Assembly: GCA_032433595.1 (NCBI GenBank) | Contig: JASWJB010000392.1 | Location: 1 to 34,628 of the forward strand | Reading direction: 5' to 3' | Length of the DNA: 34,628 bases | From: Conoideocrella luteorostrata | Lineage: Eukaryota; Ascomycota; Sordariomycetes; Hypocreales; Clavicipitaceae | Part shown: positions 31,246 to 34,628 of the stretch, in pieces | Layout of the letters: each line of letters begins with the position of its first letter | Numbering within the stretch: the stretch's first letter is position 1 | Position numbers and translations under genes: made by a program | The notes under the pieces: generated by a model | Told to the model about the DNA's origin: nothing | The model's input: only the letters and a program-made list of their open reading frames with translations | Database searches by the model: none

Positions 31246-31888
31246 TGACGCCCATTGTTAATTCTCGTACACACCGATGGCGTTTAAAATTTTGTTTAGA
31301 CACTTGCAAAGATGACGGCACGACACGACAGACCGTGCTAAACATAAATAAAAGGCGCAGTTTACATGTTGGGGATTCTGCATGTTTTCCGTACGTTGTC
31401 AGCTTCAGATTTATCCCGGCTATATAGATAGATACTGGGACCTACTATTTTGCAATGGAGATGCAAGCTCCCCGGATAGGCGTGACGAACCCAGCTGTTT
31501 TGTGGACTGATATGCCGCAATGGAGTCTTTATCCTAGATTGGTTTGCTATTGACGAGCCCGGCTCGTCGGAAGGTAATCATATCAGGTGAACTGGCTTGT
31601 GGTCTAGTTTGAAGTCTGGCTGCTTGAATATTCCGATTGCAGCTAGGACTGACTTCCTCAGCGGTACGTGTTGAAAGCTAGTGATTCTGCTTCTGTAGAA
31701 TGACGTTGTTACGGTCTCTTGTTTGCTTTCGAAACACGCATTACAGTTTAATCAAAGAGTCTGGAAATGGCAACTCCAACAGTGTCTAAAGATGTGTTAG
31801 GAGCCGTTGGATATTTTAGGGCCCATAGACAGACAATAATTTAGAGGCTCAAATGTACATGTATTCTTGGTTCTATTTCACAACCGTT
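31246..31888. other. Intergenic between convergent carrier and RINT-1 genes
   Basis: This 640-bp 3' shared region has AATAAA-like signals near 31345. A near-perfect 17-base hairpin (GACGAGCC-C-GGCTCGTC) lies at 31552-31568. No gene is supported. Confidence 0.5.
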
Positions 31889-34422
31889 CTACCACCCAAT
31901 GTTCTCGTTATTCTCTACACGCCGCTGCAGAATATATCTAGCATTGACAGGGGTCAAAGACTCCAATCCCAGTTCTTCTAGCACTCTGCGTGCTTCATCG
32001 TTATTTGTGAACGCTCTATCACTGGCTTGCTTCAGGCTGAGGCCACTCACGGCATGGGCATCGCCATCGCCGCTAGGGTCGGCAGGTCCCGCCGTAGCTG
32101 TTGGCAAGTTCAAGAGTTGCAGTCCCTCGCGCAACAAGTCCAGAGCACCAGAGCCTCCGGGGATATACCGCTCAATAAGTGAGGCGATGGCATTGCTGTC
32201 GTGAGCTAATTGCGCGGCGCCAAGTGTAGTAAAGAGCTGCTTGAGGAGTATGCCATTCCAGAGTTGATCCTGAAGTTTATCGAGGGCGTTGTGCCACACA
32301 CGGCGGAATGCGGCTGTCGAAAGGGCCTTGGCGAGGAAATCAAAATTACGCTGCAAAACGCGTAGTGGCTCGTCCAATTCTGGGGTGACTGAAAGTTGAG
32401 ACGGATCATCTACAGCAAGCATTAATCATTAGTTGGTGGAAACTCTTTAGACGCCTTGGATTACTTACCCAGAACTGCGGCATCCCCCACAGTTGTCCAT
32501 TGAACTTTGTTCACATAAGTACGAAATGCCTTGGTGTGAGAGTCCACCAGTGCGTTCACAAGAAGCTGTTCAGCAGCTTTGCGACGTGACGAATAAGCAG
32601 AAACTGTTTCGTCAAAGATGCCACTATCGTCGCTGCCTTCGCTCAAAGTACTAGGAACACGACCTAAAATGCTGTCTGGCTCGATATTGCTTCCAGTGCT
32701 GTTACGCTTGCTTTTCTGACTATCTCGAGCTTGGAGCTCCTCCCATAAAGCAACGAAGAACTACAATTACAGATTAATATCTGTACCCTCAAAGTATGAG
32801 CAGGATAATACAATTGATTGCGGGCTTACCTCTTCATCACTCCATTCGGTCAAGACGTTGGCGATATGATCAGAGCTGCCAACTACCTTGCATAGCGTCT
32901 CTAGCGCGCCTGTTCCCTCCAAGGCCGCCATCTGCTCTTTCGTAGCGCCATGCAAGGTCCGTCCGAGGGTCGAGGTGATGGACTGGTATGCTTCCAGCGA
33001 GCCACGCAGTCTGTCGTGATACGCATCCAGGATGTCGAGTTGAATATCCGTGAGAAATTTGATTTTGTGCTTCAGCTTCCATAGGCGTTCGTATTTTCCA
33101 GTGACCGCCCTCAAAAGGTCGGTTACCCGTACTGCAGCATATGTTGGCTTCATCCTACCAGTAATGGCATAATCATAGTCAATTTTGCGACCATCTTGTG
33201 ACTCAAGAATTTGTTCGAATCGTTCTAGCGCAATTTCTCTTTCCACTTTGAACCAGGCGTCAAAATGATTATCTAGTACTTCTCCTGTAAGACCAGGCCA
33301 TCCTTTTTCACCATCACCACCATCGTAGCTGAATCTCGAGCGAATATCTTCATCAAAGGTCATCAACTGAGAGATAAAATTGCTCAAAAAAGCAGGGCTG
33401 TGGATTGCTTCCTCTGCTACTGCGTGGACTTTTTCTCTCATCACAGGAAGCATTGACGTGACCAGCGCACACACCGGGTCCAGATACGCCGTCCTTTCCG
33501 CCATTGAAGTATCGCGGAACTTGGCTACCAGCATATGACCTAGATTTTCGCGGAAGAAATCCTCCCATTTCTCGATTGTTGCCAAAAACCAGGGAAAGCA
33601 GTGTGTTCCCACGGATTGGGGATTGCTAGTGGGTTTGTCGCTCATGAAGTGAAATTGGAACTCCGCAACAAAGATGGCCGTCATAACATCAAACGGTAAA
33701 AGAGGCACAACGTTGTCGCTGTGGCTTATCTCAGGCATCTGCACGTCAATAAGCTTCTCGAAGCATGCAATCCATTCTTCATCCATTTCCGACTGCGGGT
33801 CGACTCTTGGCCAATCCCTCGTAGCGAGAATAGCTTCTAACTTGGCCGACATGGTCCTCTTCATCTCGTTCCACAGAGACTCGGTTACGCTTTCGACATG
33901 GTCGACCAGATGCAGCGACTCATTGCCCGACAGCGTCCTAAGCTCTAGGGATAGCGCTTTCAGTTTCGCATATGGCTCAAGAGCTGCTTTCGGGCTTCCA
34001 GGCAAATGTGATCTAGCTTCGCTTCGGAGCTTCTCCACATCATGCAGCAAAATCAAGTATTTCTGTGCCAACTCTACGTTTTGGAGCTTCTTCATCGGCC
34101 GCTGAAGTCGGGCGATAGCCTCGTCCGGAGCATCAGAGGCGGCAGCGATCTTGACGCGGGTATCAATGCTGTGCTGCAGCTTGTTGAACTCGTCTATCTG
34201 CTTCTGCAGCGATTCATTACGATCGTCTGTGGTGCAATGTGCTTTCTCGAGCTCTTTGATGGCGTCGTCGAGCTGCGACTGGAGCTGGTTGCGCTGAGTC
34301 TCAACATTGGCTAGCAGCTCGTCGAGAGTGTCAAGGTCGGCCGTCGATTGAAGCTTGTCATCTAGGTAATCGTCGACACGGAGGTCGATGGACTGCCCGG
34401 ATTCAATGTTAAAAAGTGCCAT
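31889..34422 (-). CDS. RINT-1/Tip20 family vesicle-tethering protein
   Basis: This is a large helical subunit of the Dsl1/NRZ tether at the ER, which receives Golgi-derived COPI vesicles. Exons on the minus strand are 34422-32830, 32760-32469 and 32409-31889, giving 801 residues. An N-terminal coiled coil (residues about 30-95, DLDTLDELLANVETQRNQLQ and following) leads into the helical rod. Family-typical parts are CFPWFLATIEKWEDFFRENL, the W-G-LTGEVLDNHFDAWFKVEREIALERFEQIL stretch, and the segment LLRAVTGKYERLWKLKHKIKFLTDIQLDILDAYHDRL. Exon 2 carries a Ser/Asp-rich insertion (GSDDSGIFDETVSAYSSRRKAAEQLL). The C-terminus, LDKLQDQLWNGILLKQLFTTLGAAQLAHD, is conserved in the family. Introns of 69 and 59 bases have GT-AG ends. 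The ATG at 34422 gives an immediate MALFNIESGQSIDLR start. Confidence 0.9.
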
Positions 34423-34628
34423 GTTCCTTGGATGAGGCGCGTGTGCGGCAACTTGTGATGATGTGTTGCTTCGCGATTGATGTCTGAGTGAGGTCCCGCC
34501 TTATCGTTAGCTCCACTCCTGGCCATACGAGTGTAGCGTAAGGGGAAATGGAATGAATGGCCGTGTGATGCAACTATGGAAAAAGAAGATACAGCACCGT
34601 CGAATTACTATGGAGTGGCATGTTTTTT

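Noticed and set aside
1..34628. tRNA, rRNA, CRISPR or intact transposon
   Set aside because: I looked for B-box-like GGTTCGANTCC, spaced direct repeats and transposase or reverse transcriptase motifs and saw none; a tRNAscan or Infernal run would settle it.

Overview
The window is nuclear DNA of a filamentous ascomycete (Pezizomycotina). Genes are dense and mostly split by short introns of about 50-280 bp with GTRNGT donors, CTRAC/CTAAT-type branch points and YAG acceptors. The proteins (eIF3k, DNA ligase I, RINT-1, BolA, AP-1 beta) read most like Sordariomycete, possibly Hypocrealean, orthologues. That placement comes from memory of the families, not from a search.

Layout. Bases 1-5300 are an accessory, decaying stretch. 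It holds a DHA2-type MFS transporter with one frameshift, a broken Zn2Cys6 transcription factor that has lost three of its six zinc cysteines, and a fragment of a nonribosomal peptide synthetase condensation domain, also frameshifted. Together they look like the relic of a secondary-metabolite cluster. Bases 5281-6936 are mostly featureless. From 6937 to the end the window is conserved housekeeping sequence: CCT6 (+), TSR4/PDCD2-like (+), eIF3k (-), DNA ligase I (+), a previously unlisted 52-aa membrane micro-protein with a start-codon-only exon (-), AP-1 beta adaptin (+), BolA (-), NIF3 (+), VPS51 (-), RMI1 (+), SKI3 (-), a mitochondrial YMC-type carrier (+) and a RINT-1/TIP20 family protein (-).

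How the genes relate. There is no operon logic, but several pairs share divergent promoters: eIF3k/ligase, BolA/NIF3, VPS51/RMI1 and SKI3/carrier. Themes recur. DNA maintenance is represented by ligase I and RMI1, membrane traffic by AP-1 beta, VPS51 and RINT-1, RNA and translation by eIF3k, TSR4 and SKI3, and mitochondria and iron-sulfur handling by BolA, NIF3 and the carrier. The ligase promoter carries a perfect ACGCGT MCB box, as expected for an MBF-controlled S-phase gene. A TACGGAGTA/CTCCGTA motif, in places forming perfect palindromes, recurs in the non-coding gaps and is not explained by any annotated gene.

The best candidates for something new are the 52-aa gene, the relic cluster with mutations that fit repeat-induced point mutation, and the strong G-quadruplex motif at the VPS51 start. 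I saw no complete undescribed multi-gene system. All exon structures were inferred by eye from reading frames, splice consensus and family knowledge.
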